Part shown: one piece after another, positions 44,218 through 56,639 of the stretch
Layout of the letters: each line of letters begins with the position of its first letter
How positions within the stretch are numbered: the first letter of the stretch is position 1
Translations under genes and position numbers: made by a program
Notes under the pieces: generated by a model
What the model was told of the DNA's origin: nothing
The model's input: the letters and a program-made list of their open reading frames with translations, nothing else
Database searches by the model: none
Assembly: GCF_963676685.1 (NCBI RefSeq)
Contig: NC_092344.1
Coordinates: 98,982,749 to 99,046,748 of the forward strand
DNA length: 64,000 bases
From: Mytilus edulis
Taxonomy: Eukaryota; Mollusca; Bivalvia; Mytilida; Mytilidae
Direction of reading: 5' to 3'

Positions 44218-45050
44218 CTCACAAACACATAATATTATAGTCGGAACAGTTTGACTCACAAACGCATATATTTTGTAAATTATACAGTCGGGACAGTTCT
44301 AATCTCATAATTAAGCAAATCCAAATTATATTAGATATGTGTATTAGGATCAATACAATTTGGACCATGCATGAAGGTCAGGTATTAAAAAGATATAATG
44401 ATTTGGTTGCTTTTAGGACATCTGTTGTATTACCCTAACTGTGCATGTGTTGGTTTGCTGTACACAACCATATTCTCATAAACTGTGAGAGATGTTTTGT
44501 CAAATTTTGTATGTGTCAAAAACTTGCATGCCAACATTAAGAGCAAGTCTTTGGCCAATATTTTTTGGCTGAGTGACCTCAGTGTAGATTAATACAAATA
44601 TTATGTCATTACATATGGAATTAAAATGGCTCTTTTCTCCGAAGGTACATATATATCTCAGGTTTATAACTATAAAGAGCAGGTTGAACATGTTTAAAGC
44701 ATCCAAAATTTTTGGCTCTGCAGGATGATTTAATGCTACACTAATAACATTGAAACTTTGTCTGGTTATCAGGTCAATTAAGTTATTCTGAATATCCTGA
44801 ACTACATGTAATATTTTAATGACATTGTTATAGTTTGATGTCAATGAAGTTTTCTTATGAATGATTTTTAGATTAAGATGTAAAAAGTTTCAGAGACCTT
44901 ACATTGCATTCTTTTTCAGTGTAGTTTTTTTGGTTATTTAACCATTGAGTTAACATGGTCAATGTTATAATCTTCAATTTCTTGTACAATGTTTTAACTT
45001 ATTTTGATAGGGATGTGTTGCTCAGTCTCTGTTGTTAGTCTTTTTGTTAG

Positions 45051-45087
<37 letters not shown>

Positions 45088-46686
45088 TGTGAAAAATACT
45101 AGAAATATTAGGTTAAAATTGTAAATTTAAAAAAAGATCAACATGATAAGATCTATGCATCCTGAAAATTGGAGACCATGAACTATCCTCTTTTTCAGTT
45201 TTTTTTTGGGCTGTTATTGTGGAAAATACTAGTAATGTTAGGTTAAAAGTGTAAATTTCAATAATGATCAGCATGACAATATCTGGTCCGAGTACACAGT
45301 TATCGTCCCTTGATTTTCGTTGTCCACGAATATAGTCCCTAGTGTGGACAGTGTGCTTGTCATTTTTTTTATACCCCTTCCAAATTTATTTATTTATGTT
45401 TTATGCCTCAAGTAGCAAGAAGGGGGATAAAATTACACTGTAAAAAAAATTGATTCATGAATTATAATGTAAAGTAGTGATTTGGTCCAGTTGAAAAAGG
45501 TCAAAAATTAGCATTTCGGAAGCTGTCAAAAGATTTCAAGACCCCCTTCACATAAAATTGTCCATATTTTGAGTTAGAGCTGATGAAGTTTTCTATAATT
45601 TTGATATAATTTGTCCCAAAAGTAGTACAACACACTGTAAAAATATTATGGAGAAAGCGCAAGTGGAATTTTTTTTTTTTCCATTTATTGTCTAAAGGAA
45701 ATGCACTACGAAATAACTGTGTACTCGGACCATCTGTCCTCCCTGAAAATAAGAGAAAAATACAATTACCTGTTTTGGAGTTGTTGCCCCTGAAATGTTT
45801 ATTTTAAAACTTCTTTCTTGTGCAGTTTTCACTTTTTCGCAAAACTGTTATACCAAGGTTAAATTGTAAAATGCAAATATGATCAGCCTCATAAAGAAAA
45901 CAAGTATATGTATATAAAGGTCCTCATTAGTAGGCTGGCTTTTTTTCACCAAGTGATGGATTCAAAAACAATAATGTGTAACATGTGTGGTTAGTTTGTT
46001 TTTTCGTATGCAGTCTGCACCCTTAGCCACTAGTTCAATGCCCAAGACTAGTTAAATTTTATTTCGGAAAAACTTGAAAAACTATGTTTAAACACATAAA
46101 AAAAATGTCAAAATATTGGTCTTTGGACTAGTAGTCAGAAAAGCTTTTGGTGCCGACTGTATGTGATATAAATCTTAGATCCCCTTTATTTTTCATACAC
46201 ATTTTACTGATTTGTCTTACCATTTCTGTTGTTATTGCTTCAAATGTTGTAGGATCATTCATAAGAAGTTATGTCTTGCCTTATGTATATTATTTTAAAA
46301 TATGATAAATATGAATAAATATGATGAAACCCCACCTTTTAAAAATATCATGGAAAAGTCACTACTAGATAGCTTTCATTATTAAAGAGTTAAACCAATA
46401 TTTTGATCCGATGCTATGAAAATCATCTTGTACTTATGTGTACTTTTAAGATGTATATATGTATGGAACGAGATATACCAGTATTATATGTACAAAATTA
46501 AAAAACATATAATAGTCAGAGGGAATTCTTTTGTATTTTCTTCTATGTACTTTATAGTTGTTTAAAAGATTAATTTCTGAAGTAAATATTAACAGAGATA
46601 ATATTTATAATGCAATAAATTGTAATTGTGTATCAATTATTGTTTCCTGACAAATCATTTGTTTAAGCATGTTTTCTCCAAATAAA
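44218..46686 (+). other. TRIM 3' flank up to a candidate poly(A) signal
   Basis: No gene is visible. Just after the stop, a ~55-bp phrase (GACTCACAAACRCATA … CAGTCGGRACAGTT) is present twice. A run of 33 T lies at 45053-45085. Segments following it (about 45085-45280) are partly duplicated (TGTGRAAAATACTAG…TTAGGTTAAAA). AATAAA at 46681-46686 may end the old transcript. Confidence 0.35.
45285..45731. mobile_element. 447-bp MITE with GGTCCGAGTACACAGTTAT ends
   Basis: The ends are a 19-bp inverted repeat (GGTCCGAGTACACAGTTAT … ATAACTGTGTACTCGGACC) flanked by ATCT on both sides (45281-45284 and 45732-45735). The interior lacks a frame. It interrupts an otherwise continuous repeat phrase, GATCAGCATGACAATATCTG|TCCTCCCTGA. 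Confidence 0.85.
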
Positions 46687-47171
46687 GTTTAGTGATTATG
46701 AATAATTTGCTGCTTTTGTGAACATATATTAACAATTCAAATGGCAACAGACACGATGCTTAGTGACTGTCTTGGAATAGCTGTGTATTGAAAGTTTTCG
46801 CTTCATGTTGAAGGCTTCAAAGAGACTATGAGACAAAGTAAAACAATAAAAGCACTTCTCTTGTTTTTGGTTTTGTTGAATTGTGTGTAGGGACACTTTG
46901 TTATGAATGAATACTACATATGCCTTCTCTTACAATACAATTTGGTAGGATGATTGTTTCTTTTGGTAATGTATGAAAAAGATATATTTAAGGAAGTATT
47001 TGCATTTTTGTCGAGCCTGTAACTTCTATTGCAGAATCTCGACACAAGGATACTGATCTGGGGTGTTGGCTTTGTTAACTAACTATTAAAATCTTTATAT
47101 TTTGGCAGGTGGAAGTCCTGGATGCTTGTATATAGCTGTCTTTTGTTATGAAGTTTCTGTCTGTCATTTAT

Positions 47172-47418
47172 AGAAATAAGAAGATGTGGTATGAGTGCCA
47201 ATGAGACAAATCTCCATCCAAGTCACAATTTGTAAAAGTAAACCATTATAGGTCAAAGTACAATCTTCAACACAGAGCCTTGGCTCACACCAAACAGCAA
47301 CCTATAAAGGGCCTTAAAATAACTAGTGTCAACCATTCAAATGGGAAAACCAATGGTCTAATCTATACAAAAAAATGAGAAACACTTATGAACCGCTTCA
47401 ACTAACGACAACTACTGA
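47172..47418 (+). mobile_element. 'ATGAGACA' element nested in the composite, copy A
   Basis: Starts AAGAAGATGTGGTATGAGTG and ends CGACAACTACTGAACAT. It splits the host phrase 'gaagtttctgtctgtcatt | gtctattgtccttgatcc', whose uninterrupted form is seen at 28325-28355. Confidence 0.75.
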
Positions 47419-47644
47419 ACATGTCTATTGTCCTTGATCCTATTTTCATGGTTAAGGGACTTCTTGAAAAGAAAACATAAGATTTTTTGTAATCTTAATT
47501 TCTCTATTATTATGAGTAATGGAATAACTATATCACGAATTTGCGTACCTTGCAAGGTCCTCATGCCTGTCAGATAGTTTTCATCTGACCTTGACTTCAT
47601 TTCATGGATGAGTGAACCATGTTAAGTTTTTTTAGGTCAATAGA

Positions 47645-48110
47645 TATATTAAGAAGATGTGTTATGAGTGCCAATGAGACAACTCTCCATCCAAGTCACA
47701 ATTTTTAAAAGTAAACCATTTTAGGTCAAAGTACCAGAACTGGATTTGGCTGAAGCATGACTGGAGCAGGCCCCCTGTTTTGAAAATTTCTGGATCTGCA
47801 AATGAGTACAGCCTTCAACACAGAGCCTTGGCTCATACCCAACAGCAAGCTATAAAGGGCCCAAAAAATGACATGTAAAACCATTCAAACAGGAAAACCA
47901 ACATTCTAATCTATATAAAAAATGAGAAACACTTTTGAATAATATCAACAAACGACAACTACTGAACATCAGATTCCTGACATGTGCAAACAAATTAAGC
48001 AGATTTAAATGTTTTAATAGGTACAAACCTTCACCCTTATCTGAAACAAAAGGGTAACATCACAACATAGAAAGACACACTATATAATATACAAGTTCGT
48101 ATATCAGATA
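47645..48110 (+). mobile_element. 'ATGAGACA' element, copy B, itself interrupted
   Basis: Same start (TAAGAAGATGTGTTATGAGT) and same internal order as copy A. It is broken at 47735-47808 by a short member of the 'GGATCC' family (CTGAAGCATGACTGGAGCAG … TTTCTGGATCTGC). Confidence 0.75.
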
Positions 48111-49544
48111 CTATATGCAATAGGTCTCTTATATGTGGTGTAAGGCATGGTTGTAAGGAGTACATTTCTAACTGACAGGTGTCATCTAACCTTGACCTCA
48201 TTTTCTTGGTTCATTGTTTAAAGCATAGTTTTTGTGTTTTGGTCAGTTTTTATCTCACCTTGACGAAGTCAAAACGCAAGACAGATATGCTTATTTTACA
48301 TGTATTAGTTTGTGATTAGGTAAGTTTATGGGGAACCACTGGTGGTAGGTCAATGATATTTGGTAAGCAGTTGTATAAGCATTGGCATATCTCATTTTCA
48401 TGGAGATTATTTGGCTCTGTCCCCTTAGTCATGGTCTATTGACTTTGAAAATTTTGCAAAATGCATGTATTATTTTGTGATTAGTCAGTTCAAAAGGAAC
48501 CATTTGTGGTAGTCAAATGTTAATTGGTATCCAGTTGTATCTTAGATAATAAAGCAAATGGTCAACTATATTTAGTGTATAGAATGATGGTAAATTGTAT
48601 ATGTCTGTCTGTCAGATATCATCTGACCCTGACCTCATTTTCATTTTTCATTGGTCAATGTGAAGTTATGGTTAAGTTTGTTTTTTAGATATTTTAAGCA
48701 ATAGGCCAACTATATTTATTGCAAAGATTGCTTGTAAGATGTGGTACATGTCTGTCTGGCATGGTTCATCTGACCTTGACCTCATTTTCATGGTTCATTG
48801 GTCAATATTTAGATTTCCTGTTTAAGTCTGCTTCTTAAAAACTTTAAGCAATAGGTCAACTACATTTGGTGAATAGAATGATTGTATGATATACATATAA
48901 TTCCAGTTTGCTTCATCTGACCTTGACCCTATTTTCTTGAATCATGTTAAGTTTATGTGATAGTTGTATTTAAGCTTTATATTTTGGACTACCAACATAA
49001 AATCAATGTTCAATAAAGAAGGCAAACATTTCAGTGTGTGCACTCTTGTTCTTTTAACACCTATTTCTCATTCTATAAGTAGTAGGTCAACTATATCTGA
49101 TGACATTATTGTAAAGTGTCCATCTGATAAGGATCATATTAAGTAATAGTGTGATATTTATAGTAAAACCTTAATCTTTAAAACATAAAATTCAGTAAAG
49201 CAGGAGAGACATCACAGTGTGTTCTCCCTTATTAGATATGAGTAGCATATACAAAAATTTGTAAGGGTTCCGCAGAACCCAGTGTCTCACCTACTTTAGC
49301 TGTTAATCGCAGGCTCAACAACAATGAGGAAAAAAATTAATAAAAATATTCCTCTCGAAAAGTATCTTTTGATTGTAAGAAGCTTCTGTCCAAGTTTGGT
49401 AAAAATCCAGAATAGTTAAAGAAAGTTATCAAAATTTCAAAAACTTTGACCACAGAGTGAATATTTGTAGACGTTGTCGCCGAGGTCAGAATTACTATAC
49501 GTCTTGCTTTTTGGTAATTTTTCATAATGCAAATGTTGAAATCA

Positions 49545-50385
49545 AAATAGCAACACTATAACATGTAAGTTTTGCAAATATTCAAAGTCAATGAACCATG
49601 ACTGAAGGTACATGGCTAAACAATTTCTATGGAAATGAGATGTACCAAACCAATACTAATACAACTGCATACCAAATACCATTGACTTATAAATAGTACC
49701 CCTTAAACAAACTAATACATGCAAAATAAGCAAAATTTCAAAATGAATTAACCGTTACTGAGGGGGCAGGGTCAAATAATCTCCATGGTAATGAGATATG
49801 CCAAAGCTTATACAACTGCATACCAATTATCATTAACTTCCCACTAGTGGTTCCTCATAAACTGACCTAATCACAAACTTAATACATAAATTAAGCAAAA
49901 ATTTCAAAGTCAATAGATCATGGCTGAGCGGGCAGGGCAAAATTATCTCCATGGAAATGAGATATGCAAATGCTTATATAACTGCATACTAATAATCATT
50001 AACTTACCACTAATGGTTGCCCATAAACTGACCTAATCACAAACTAATACTTGAAAAATAAGCAAAAATTTCCAAAATCGATAATCCATGACTAAGGAGG
50101 CCGGGCTAAATAATCTGCATGGAAATGAGATATGCAAATGCTTATATAACTGCATACCAATTATCATTAACTTACCACTAATGGTTCCCCATTAACTGAC
50201 TTAATCACAAACTAATACATGAAAATTAAGCAAAAATTTCAAGGTCAATAGACCATAACTGAGGGAACAGGGTCAAATAATATCCATGGTAATGAGATGT
50301 GCCAATATAAATACAACTGCATACCAAATATCTTTAACTTATAACTAGTGGTTCATCATAAACTAGACCTAATCACAAACTAATA
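49545..50385 (+). repeat. Five tandem ~167-bp units
   Basis: Each unit contains AAACTAATACATG, 'aagcaaaaatttcaaagtcaata', 'ctccatggaaatgagatatgcc' and 'actgcataccaattatcatt'. Unit borders are near 49709, 49873, 50040, 50208 and 50378. Reverse-complement relatives lie at 48275-48550 and near 63775-63860. Confidence 0.85.
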
Positions 50386-50717
50386 CATTATTGACGCCAC
50401 TGTCGCCGCTGCCGCAGCATACCTTTGTCTCGCTTTTTTACTCCATCAAGCGAGACAAAAATCAGCAAACTGTTCTCATCAATATGCACATACAAGTTTA
50501 CAATACTAAAATGAAGAACTTCAGCTTGTACCATCTATAAAGAATCTTTTAAGCATGAAACAAAGGTCTTAATTCAGGTTTCTGTCATGCAAGTTTTGAA
50601 AGTAGGTAATGTTATCTTAGAATGTTGACATAAACTTGAGGCTGACCTAAATTGAAACAATTTACATGCAGGTACTCCCATGCCCAAACCCGAAATTTAC
50701 AACACTAACAAACAAGA

Positions 50718-51045
50718 ATGTGTCCCTAGAACACAGATGCCCCGCACTATCATTTTTTATGTTCAGTGGACCGTGAAAATGGGGTAAAAACTCTAATTTG
50801 GCATTAAAATTAGAAAGATATATCATAGGGAACATGTGTACTAAGTTTCAAGTTTCAAAAACTAAAGTTTCAAGTTTCAAGTTTCAAAAACTAAAGTTTT
50901 AAGTTTCAAGTTTCATAAACTACCCGGACCAAAAACTTTAACCTGAAGCGGACAGACAGACGAACGGAAGGACAAACAAATGAATGGACGAACGAACGTA
51001 TGCACAGACGTGAAAACATAATGCCCATAAAGACATAAAAACAGG
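50718..51045 (-). repeat. Dispersed bivalve repeat, copy 3 (opposite strand)
   Basis: Reverse-complement member of the family at 3757-4036: AACAAGAATGTGTCCCTAGA at one end, GACAGACAGACGAACGGAAG near the other. A short internal expansion of 'agtttcaagtttcaaaaact' (50838-50925) is specific to this copy. Confidence 0.75.
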
Positions 51046-51066
51046 AACAAATCTAACAAAATTAAC

Positions 51067-51072
51067 TTTATT
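51067..51072 (-). terminator. Candidate poly(A) signal of the - strand gene
   Basis: TTTATT on the + strand is AATAAA on the - strand. It would end the transcript whose stop codon is at 55794-55792, giving a ~4.7-kb 3' UTR. Nearer TTTATT signals also exist, so the choice is uncertain. Confidence 0.3.
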
Positions 51073-51079
51073 AAAGATA

Positions 51080-54000
51080 TAACAAGCACTTATCAAATCA
51101 TGTATATATAGTGCATAAATTATATAATGTACATTTGTCAGTTGTATAAAGTTATATCAAAATTTTGATTTTATACATGGTATTTATAAACATGATTATA
51201 TCAAAATTATATTTAATAATTTGCAAGTTTTAATTTTTAAATTTAAGTCTAAACTATATTATATCAAAAACAATACATTTTTTGTACCACCAAGACAAAG
51301 TGAGAAAGTAGGTTGTAACATGGAAATTGTTAGAATTGGAATGTTATTAAAAATACACTGTTCATTAAACCAAAACATTTAAAGGAATTTAAATATACAG
51401 CTGACTTCTTAAAAAGTCAATGTCATACTGGTATTATCTTCCCAAAAAAGTCAAAATATTTCTACTTCATTCTTTAATATTAGTAATAGACTACATATGT
51501 TATACTGTACTACTGACAGGTGTATCTAAGTACAAAATGTTAAATTGATATATAAAATTACAAAGTAGTACAAAAATATAGTGTATCACAAATATTATCA
51601 CTTTGTAGTGTGTGTATACAATATAATGTTCATCAATGAAAGCACTAATCACAATAACATATCCACCAAGTGATAATATACAGTTTAAAGCAATGTTATA
51701 GTTATTTGGTAGATATAATGAGAATTTAAACTATTAGCTCCAAAGATCATGTATCATTCACTTGGAGTTGGTTTCACCAAAAAAATGATGACCAAGATTG
51801 TCTTAGGTAAACTGAATTGTTCATGACTTATGATCAATCTTAATCTCAAGTTTTTTTGTGAAACCGACTCCTGCCTTAAATAGTACAGCCTAATGGGTTC
51901 TATTTAAATCAAGGTTATTTCCAAAATAATAATATTTGGACATATCACACAATTATGCTCTTCAACTTTGTACTTGTTTGGCTTTATAACTATTTTGATC
52001 TGAGCGTCACTGATGAGTCTTATGTAGACGAAATGTGCGTCTGGCGTATTAAATTATAATCCTGGTACCTTTGATAACTAATTATATATATAATACTATC
52101 TCAAATAGAAGATTATATTTCTTAAGGGCTTAGAAACAGCAAGTATTTGTATATAAATAGTGGGGGATTCCCTATACGAATGTCGAATGGTCATCTTTTA
52201 AGTACATGACTGTATAGAAAAAAAAGTCAGTGGATGACCCAGAAATTTTCATAAGAGAGGGCCAGCTGACTGCCTAGAAAACAATGAAATGAAAGAATGA
52301 AATTGAAGGCATCATAAACAAAGATGTGCAGTCAATACATATATAAACATGGATGAACTCAACAAAAATGTGTTTTCTTTCAACAATGATGAAAAGAATA
52401 GCAGCAATACATATAATAAACATAGTACACATAGTAACAAAATAATGACAGTAATTGACATAATGTACACACTAATCTCATACACAACCAAGAATAACAT
52501 TTCAAGCAATAGAAACAATGAACACATAGATCAAAGAGATCAGCTGCAGGTTAATAGTTTATGTGTTCTTTGTTTATACATTTGTATTTAGGTTTTCTAC
52601 TCCTCTTTAAAAAAAAAAAAAAGGTATACTCTGGGGCATATTTATCTGGTCATGGACCCTAAGACTCATCATGATTATATAAAATATTAATCAAGGCTTT
52701 AAAGTAAGAGTAGCACAAATTCAAGATATTGCAATATTATACATTTTCGCAGTAAAGAATGAATTATTTTTTCATCAAAATATACTGCTGTTTTATTGCT
52801 TTTCCCAATAAAACAAAACTATGATCTCTTTTTGTGATGCACACCATTTAATAGATTATATATGATATGTTTCTGTTAATAAGTCACAAGACTGCAGTTT
52901 TCACTACATATCTGTTTGTAAAACTTAAAAGATGAAACATCAGGTTCAACTATGAAGCTTATTAATTGATATATATTTTTTTTCTATAAGTTGAAAATCT
53001 TTTTTCATAGTTGTTGGGGAAAATTTTGATGTTTGTCTAATACATGAACCAATCTGATCGAAAACTACTTTCTCCTGGTTTTTTTTGGTGACATTACATA
53101 TATAAAGATCAATGCAGTTATTTAGTACATCTAAACCTTAAAAAACATGAACAAATATATTTAGTCTGGAATAATAAGGACTCCACAATACAAAGTATAT
53201 TCTGTTAATAAAAAAAGATACAAAATCACACAAATATTGTATTAAAGCAAGCATTTTATCAAATATTATGGCTTGATAGCATGAAAAATCTAAATAAATG
53301 GCATAATAAAAGTATAAGAAAACAAAAATATCACATTATATGGGTGAATAAGATGAATATCATTGCAAATTGATTAATAATGTTTCTTAACTTTGAGCTG
53401 ATCATTAGTATTAGATATTTTAACAGAAATGAAAACTATAACTACAAATCTATAAAGATTTTGACTGTTTTGTTGGATTCTATATTGGTATAGGTATAAC
53501 TTCAGGCAAAATCTAAGTGCAAGTTTATATAGATTGTGTTACCCTCTTTATCTAAAAAATACAAGTCTTGTAAGCAAATTTGAATCAATTGATAATGACC
53601 ATGCTTCATACCCTTTTAACTAGCTTATTTGTGGATGGTAGTAACATTTTAACACTTGGAAGTAAGTATCTGTATAGTTAAAATCAAACTTAAGTTCCTT
53701 GAAATATAAAACCCTTTTCCAACATACATATGATGGTCATATCCATGAGTATCCTAAATGGTGAATATGAACTTATATATATATAATACCCTATACACAG
53801 TTATAAGCTAAGGCCTTTGTTCTTCACAAAAACAAAACCAATGTTTAATAAATTCACATCACCCTACTTTTTAACTACTTTCCTGCCGAATGTTGTATAG
53901 ATTCTTTAAGTTATTATTGCGAACCCTATCATAGTTTGCCATAGATTCACCTGCAAGTTACCTGTCCATTTAAACTTTTGTAAGTTCTATTGTCCCATTG

Positions 54001-55791
54001 AACAAATACAACAGGTATTGTTCTCTGTATAGTTTATTTGATGGGACCTTTAAATTTCTTGCAAGAGAAATCTATCACTCATTGATTAATTTACCTGAGT
54101 AAAAAATTGAACTGTCAATGATAAAAATACATGTACAAATAATAAATAAGAACTCCTGCAAAACTGCATGTGGCATTGTATTTATTCAATATCAATAATA
54201 CATTTTTAATAGTTTCAATATAAACACTGATTCAAAAATTAAAAGTTGATTTCTGATCAAACTTTTGTATAATTAACCTTAAGCTTATAACCTATAGGAG
54301 GGTAAGCTTGTCTAAGGGGGATTAGTTTGTTCATACTTCAGTATTTATGATAGTAAAATGAATCTCAGCCAAGTGTGCATTGCTATTATTTAGTTACGTT
54401 AGTTTGCAAAATAAATTTCAAAGTCATTTTCAAGATTTCAAAATTATTCAAGATGCAAAATTAAAGCTTTTTTTAATCAAATTAATCATGTAATTCTTAA
54501 AATATTTTTTTTTACCTAAATTGATGTAATGTGTAAATAATGTATCCAATGCAAAATTTGCACTTTGCATGAATCAAAAGAACTACATAATATATGAACA
54601 GTCAGACTCAACAATAACCAGGGGAGATAATTTTAATGAATATATCCACAGTGTTTAAAAATGTTCTCAGATTTTTCTAGCGTTATGCCATCTATAACTG
54701 CATCACATATTGCAGCTCTTGTATTGGTCAAAAGTAAAATAACAGTGATTTTATAAAATAAGAGTACAAATAAATTATTGTACAAATGTTACTTTTTGGT
54801 TTTCCCTTACATAAAACAGCAAGAAAATTATTAATCTATTTAGATAAATAGCTGAGAAATCAACATAAAAGGAATAAGTTGAGATGAATAACTATTTGTG
54901 AAAATAAGCTGGTTTACAGAATTTGAAAAATAAACAAAAACACACATTCATACACCTTGGGCATCTATTATAATGAGTTATGTCCTAATAAATACACTAT
55001 TGACATCCTTTCATAAAAAAAAAAAGTTTTGAATGAAGAATAAAAAACAACAACCAGGGTATATTGAACAATAACAAGTGTATTTTCATTTATTTGGAAG
55101 AATTTTTTTTTACTCAGGTAAATTAATCAATGAGTGATAGATTTCTCTTGCAAGAAATTTAAAGGTCCCATCAAATAAACTATACAGAGAACAATACCTG
55201 TTGTATTTGTTCAATGGGACAATAGAACTTACAAAAGTTTAAATGGACAGGTAACTTGCAGGTGAATCTATGGAAAACTATGATAGGGTTCGCAATAATA
55301 TTGTTTGGAACATTAATTTCAAACTTCAAATGAAATAAAAACCTGTCAAATTTTATAAACTTTTCTTTCTTTCATTCTAAATGTAGTTGCTACTGAAACA
55401 ATTAAGTGTAAAAATTCTACTGGTTCATAAATAAGACACCCTGGTTATAGTCTAAGAATCCTGTTTCCAGAGTTTAAGCTTAACATGTGGATCATAAATG
55501 TATTATTTTAACAAAATTTGGTAGCAATTAATCTTCTACATGATTTTTCAGACATTAAACAAACTAGATTTTATTGAATTTACTATTTTAGCCAGGTTAA
55601 AAGGCAAATAGAAACTAGATATTTAAATTTTACAGTCAAACATTTACAAGTGTGACAAAATGAAATGCTTGCAACTGCTGAATATTTCAGTAGCCAATTA
55701 GTAACATTTTAAACTTTTTGTCAAAATATAATCTTATAGATGCTGGAATTCATTCCTGCAGATTAAGGAAATTTGTCACCTTAACAAACAA
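51080..55791 (-). other. Probable long 3' UTR / flank of the - strand gene
   Basis: AT-rich, with no coding frame. It holds a dispersed repeat at 51995-52085 (GAGCGTCACTGATGAGTCTT … AATCCTGGTACCTTTGATAA, common in mussels), a 'GGATCC' fragment at 52215-52275 and the long inverted repeat at 53912-55300. Confidence 0.35.
53912..55300. mobile_element. Element or inversion with ~195-bp inverted repeats
   Basis: 53912-54106 and 55105-55300 are reverse complements with almost no mismatch (one seen: AGTTTGCCATAG versus AGTTTTCCATAG). Outer ends are TATTATTGCGAACCC and GGGTTCGCAATAATA. The ~1-kb centre has no frame. I saw no clear target duplication, so it may be a long-TIR non-autonomous transposon or an inverted duplication. 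Confidence 0.8.
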
Positions 55792-56616
55792 TTAAGACTT
55801 GTGTTTTTTAGCCCAAGGCATCGTTCTAGGTCCTTTCACTTTCTTCTCTATACGCTCATTAAAACCTGAAAGAAATAAGTTTTGATTGATTGATCATTGC
55901 TTAACATCCAGTTGCAAATATCTACATGCATATTTAAACAAAAATTATCTATAAAGTTTGTATTTTACCCTGTTTGAAGTAAAAGCTTTGTCTTTTAACC
56001 TACTATCTGGCAAACAGTCTGTAGATAAAGATTGGGAAGTAAATGGTTGATTACACCTTCTTCTATGCCTTTAAGAAAGAATTGTTTCATTCAACAATCT
56101 GTCTGACAGATGTATACCATGTTAACTGTGACATATTTCATACCCATTCTAAAGTTTTGTAGCCATTCATTTAGCCATAAAAAAAAAACTATTTTGCATG
56201 CATGGGTATTCTTGTGTATTGTGATTCAAAATGGAACTATACAGTGGCAGATCCAGAACTTTTCCTAAAAGGGGGGGGGGGGCTCCAGTCATGCTTCAAT
56301 GATTCCCTATATAATCCACCAAATTTTTCCCATGAAAAGGGGGGGGGGGCGGCCCCCCCCCCCCTGGATCCACCTATGCTATATGAGCTGACTTGAAATT
56401 AATTTGGCTTAAATTTATCAGCAATATAATTAAAATACATAATAATATTTTTTTATCGTAAATCTATAAAAACTTGTCTTTTTGCTCCTGTATATATTAA
56501 AATAGTTTTGTACCAGAAAATCCAATGAAAGAAATGTGTTTATACCTACCTGGAATAGTGCTAGCTTTGCTGTCTGTATTTTCAGATGAACCAGAACTCT
56601 TTGGATTTATATTGAA
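55792..56616 (-). CDS. Last two coding exons of an unrecognised gene (partial)
   Basis: On the - strand, exon A (56616-56550, 67 nt) sits between TTTTTCAG and GTAGGT and reads F-N-I-N-P-K-S-S-G-S-S-E-N-T-D-S-K-A-S in the only open frame. It joins in phase to exon B (55865-55792, 74 nt), which follows CTTTCAG and ends in TAA at 55794-55792, giving G-F-N-E-R-I-E-K-K-V-K-G-P-R-T-M-P-W-A-K-K-H-K. The serine-rich linker and strongly basic end resemble an intracellular regulatory tail. I do not recognise the protein. Upstream exons should lie to the right, possibly beyond the window. The splice sites and joint phase support a real gene; homology could not be checked. Confidence 0.6.
56242..56380. 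mobile_element. 'GGCGGATCC' G-tract foldback, copy 4
   Basis: CAGTGGCAGATCCAGAACTT opens it and CCTGGATCCACCTATG closes it. Inside are G12, G10 and C11 tracts and the phrase CCAGTCATGCTTCAATGATT. It lies in the last intron of the - strand gene. Confidence 0.8.
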
Positions 56617-56639
56617 CTGAAAAACAAAAGAAAGGAGCA

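Larger units (their letters stand above)
47009..49215 (+). repeat. Composite of the 'GTCGAGCCTG' repeat family with nested insertions
   Basis: Starts TTTGTCGAGCCTGTAACTTC, as at 28178. It includes several ~130-bp internal units of the form 'caataggtcaactatattt … catctgaccttgacctcattttcatggttcattggtcaa' (about 48560, 48700, 48850) and ends near AAGAAGGCAAACATTTCAG and its repeat at 49200. Insertions of the 'ATGAGACA' family (47172-47418 and 47645-48110) and of an opposite-sense ~170-bp satellite unit (48275-48550) break it. Confidence 0.75.

Noticed and set aside
45053-45085. T33 tract as a retrogene tail
   Set aside because: No processed gene adjoins it on the - strand; the flanking phrases are a local repeat.
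52312-52591. Opposed hydrophobic and polar frames
   Set aside because: Mirror frames of low-complexity AT-rich DNA.
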